In this document: positions 5,672 through 6,292 of the stretch, in pieces
Position numbering within the stretch: the first letter of the stretch is position 1
Layout of the letters: each line of letters begins with the position of its first letter
Assembly (NCBI GenBank): GCA_910589635.1
Contig: CAJUTD010000123.1
Span: forward strand, 1 to 6,292
DNA: 6,292 nucleotides
Source: an uncultured Lachnospiraceae bacterium
GTDB lineage: Bacteria > Bacillota > Clostridia > Lachnospirales > Lachnospiraceae
Reading direction: 5' to 3'
Notes under the pieces: generated by a model
Database searches by the model: none
What the model was told of the DNA's origin: nothing
Seen by the model: the letters and a program-made list of their open reading frames with translations, nothing else
Program-made: the position numbers and the translations under genes

Positions 5672-6292
5672 CTATGCCCCTTTCTCTCTCCCGCGGATAG
5701 GCCTGCCGGACAAAAGGCAGACAGACTGTTCACGCACACGGAATTCCTGCACCCGGCCTACCATTTTGGGTTCTTCCAACACCGACTGCTCACGCGAGGT
5801 GTCCAGCAGCAATTTCCATTCCATATTCCCTGGCAGCGCAAACTTCTGCGTAGAATACTGAAAATTATATGCAATATAGATACTCTCCTTAGCATGGACG
5901 TATTCCCCGGCATAATACATACCGATAAAGCTGCGGTTCATATCAAAATCTACACGCCAGCCCCCATCACTGTGGTAAGACAGGTCAGGGCAGCCCAGGT
6001 TCTTGTAATCCAGCATCCGATAAGGATTCGGACTGCGCACCATCGAATAGTTTCTTCTCAGCTTAGCAAGCTCCCTGACATAGTTGACAATCTGTCTGCT
6101 GGTTGCGTTATTCTTCCAATCCTTCCAACCTATTTCATTGTCCTGGCAGTATGCATTATTATTCCCTGACTGAGAGTTGCCAAATTCATCTCCAGCCAGC
6201 AAAAGGGGCGTTCCCTGGCTTAAAAACAACAGAAGCATCCCATTGCGAATCTGTTTTTTTCGCAATTCCAAAATCTTTTTCTTTTTCGTGGG
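5672..6292 (-). CDS. glgX: Glycogen debranching enzyme (GH13 isoamylase/GlgX type), C-terminal 206 residues
   Basis: This is the C-terminal part of a glycogen debranching enzyme (GH13, isoamylase/GlgX/TreX type), which hydrolyses alpha-1,6 branch points of glycogen or related glucans in the cytoplasm. The frame is open past base 6292, so the true start and most of the catalytic barrel are outside; a TTG at 6271 is an internal Leu codon. The visible segment begins PTKKKKILELRKKQIRNG, matching the region just after the family's EGPT motif. It continues with SQGTPLLLAGDEFGNSQSGN (25-44) and NNAYCQDNEIGWKDW (45-59), hallmark sequences near the end of the barrel. Residues about 110-200 form the C-terminal beta-sandwich. 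The last catalytic Asp lies upstream of the window. The stop is TAG, 10 bases before the TraX-family ATG. Whether the full enzyme is better named GlgX, TreX or isoamylase cannot be decided from this fragment. Confidence 0.9.
   Translation of the reverse strand, partial: PTKKKKILELRKKQIRNGMLLLFLSQGTPLLLAGDEFGNSQSGNNNAYCQDNEIGWKDWKNNATSRQIVNYVRELAKLRRNYSMVRSPNPYRMLDYKNLGCPDLSYHSDGGWRVDFDMNRSFIGMYYAGEYVHAKESIYIAYNFQYSTQKFALPGNMEWKLLLDTSREQSVLEEPKMVGRVQEFRVREQSVCLLSGRPIRGREKGA

Noticed and set aside
5588..6169. A 193-codon plus-strand open frame opposite the debranching enzyme and the TraX gene start
   Set aside because: Its composition is not that of a known family and it crosses two well-supported genes on the other strand.

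Overview
The window reads as chromosomal core DNA of a spore-forming Firmicute of the class Clostridia, most likely a Lachnospiraceae-type gut anaerobe. This is an inference from the sigma-K-type sporulation factor, the DUF4250 and DUF5662 proteins, Gram-positive ribosome binding sites (GGAGG/AGAGG), frequent TTG starts and moderate GC content. I see no insertion sequence, CRISPR array, tRNA/rRNA gene, phage gene or plasmid gene. Coding density is very high; the longest stretch without a gene is about 155 bases (4069-4223).

Layout from right to left, following the dominant minus strand. (1) 6292-4388 is a tight three-gene run: the 3' part of a GH13 glycogen debranching enzyme, a TraX-family multi-pass membrane protein whose start lies 10 bases after that gene's stop, and a DUF5662 (HD-domain-like) protein 26 bases further on. 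(2) 4224-4400 is the only plus-strand gene, a 58-residue DUF4250 protein with a strong sigma-A-type promoter; its last 13 bases overlap the end of the DUF5662 gene tail to tail. (3) 4068-3451 is sigK, uninterrupted and without a pro-sequence, divergent from the DUF4250 gene and ending in a perfect 14-bp stem-loop whose loop carries the stop codon. (4) 3350-1 is a DNA-processing cluster: comM (YifB-family AAA+ ATPase), dprA joined to it by a 4-base ATGA overlap, and, after about 100 bases, the first 193 codons of topA (topoisomerase I), which runs off the left edge.

Functionally, comM-dprA-topA is a common Firmicutes arrangement for handling incoming single-stranded DNA, branch migration and supercoiling. 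sigK commands late mother-cell gene expression in sporulation. The debranching enzyme belongs to glycogen/alpha-glucan breakdown; why a TraX-type putative acyltransferase and an HD-like protein follow it is unknown. I did not find a clearly new biological system. The points most worth a second look are the sigK/DUF4250 divergent control region, the stop-codon-in-loop hairpin that also overlaps the comM promoter, and the debranching enzyme-TraX-DUF5662 grouping.
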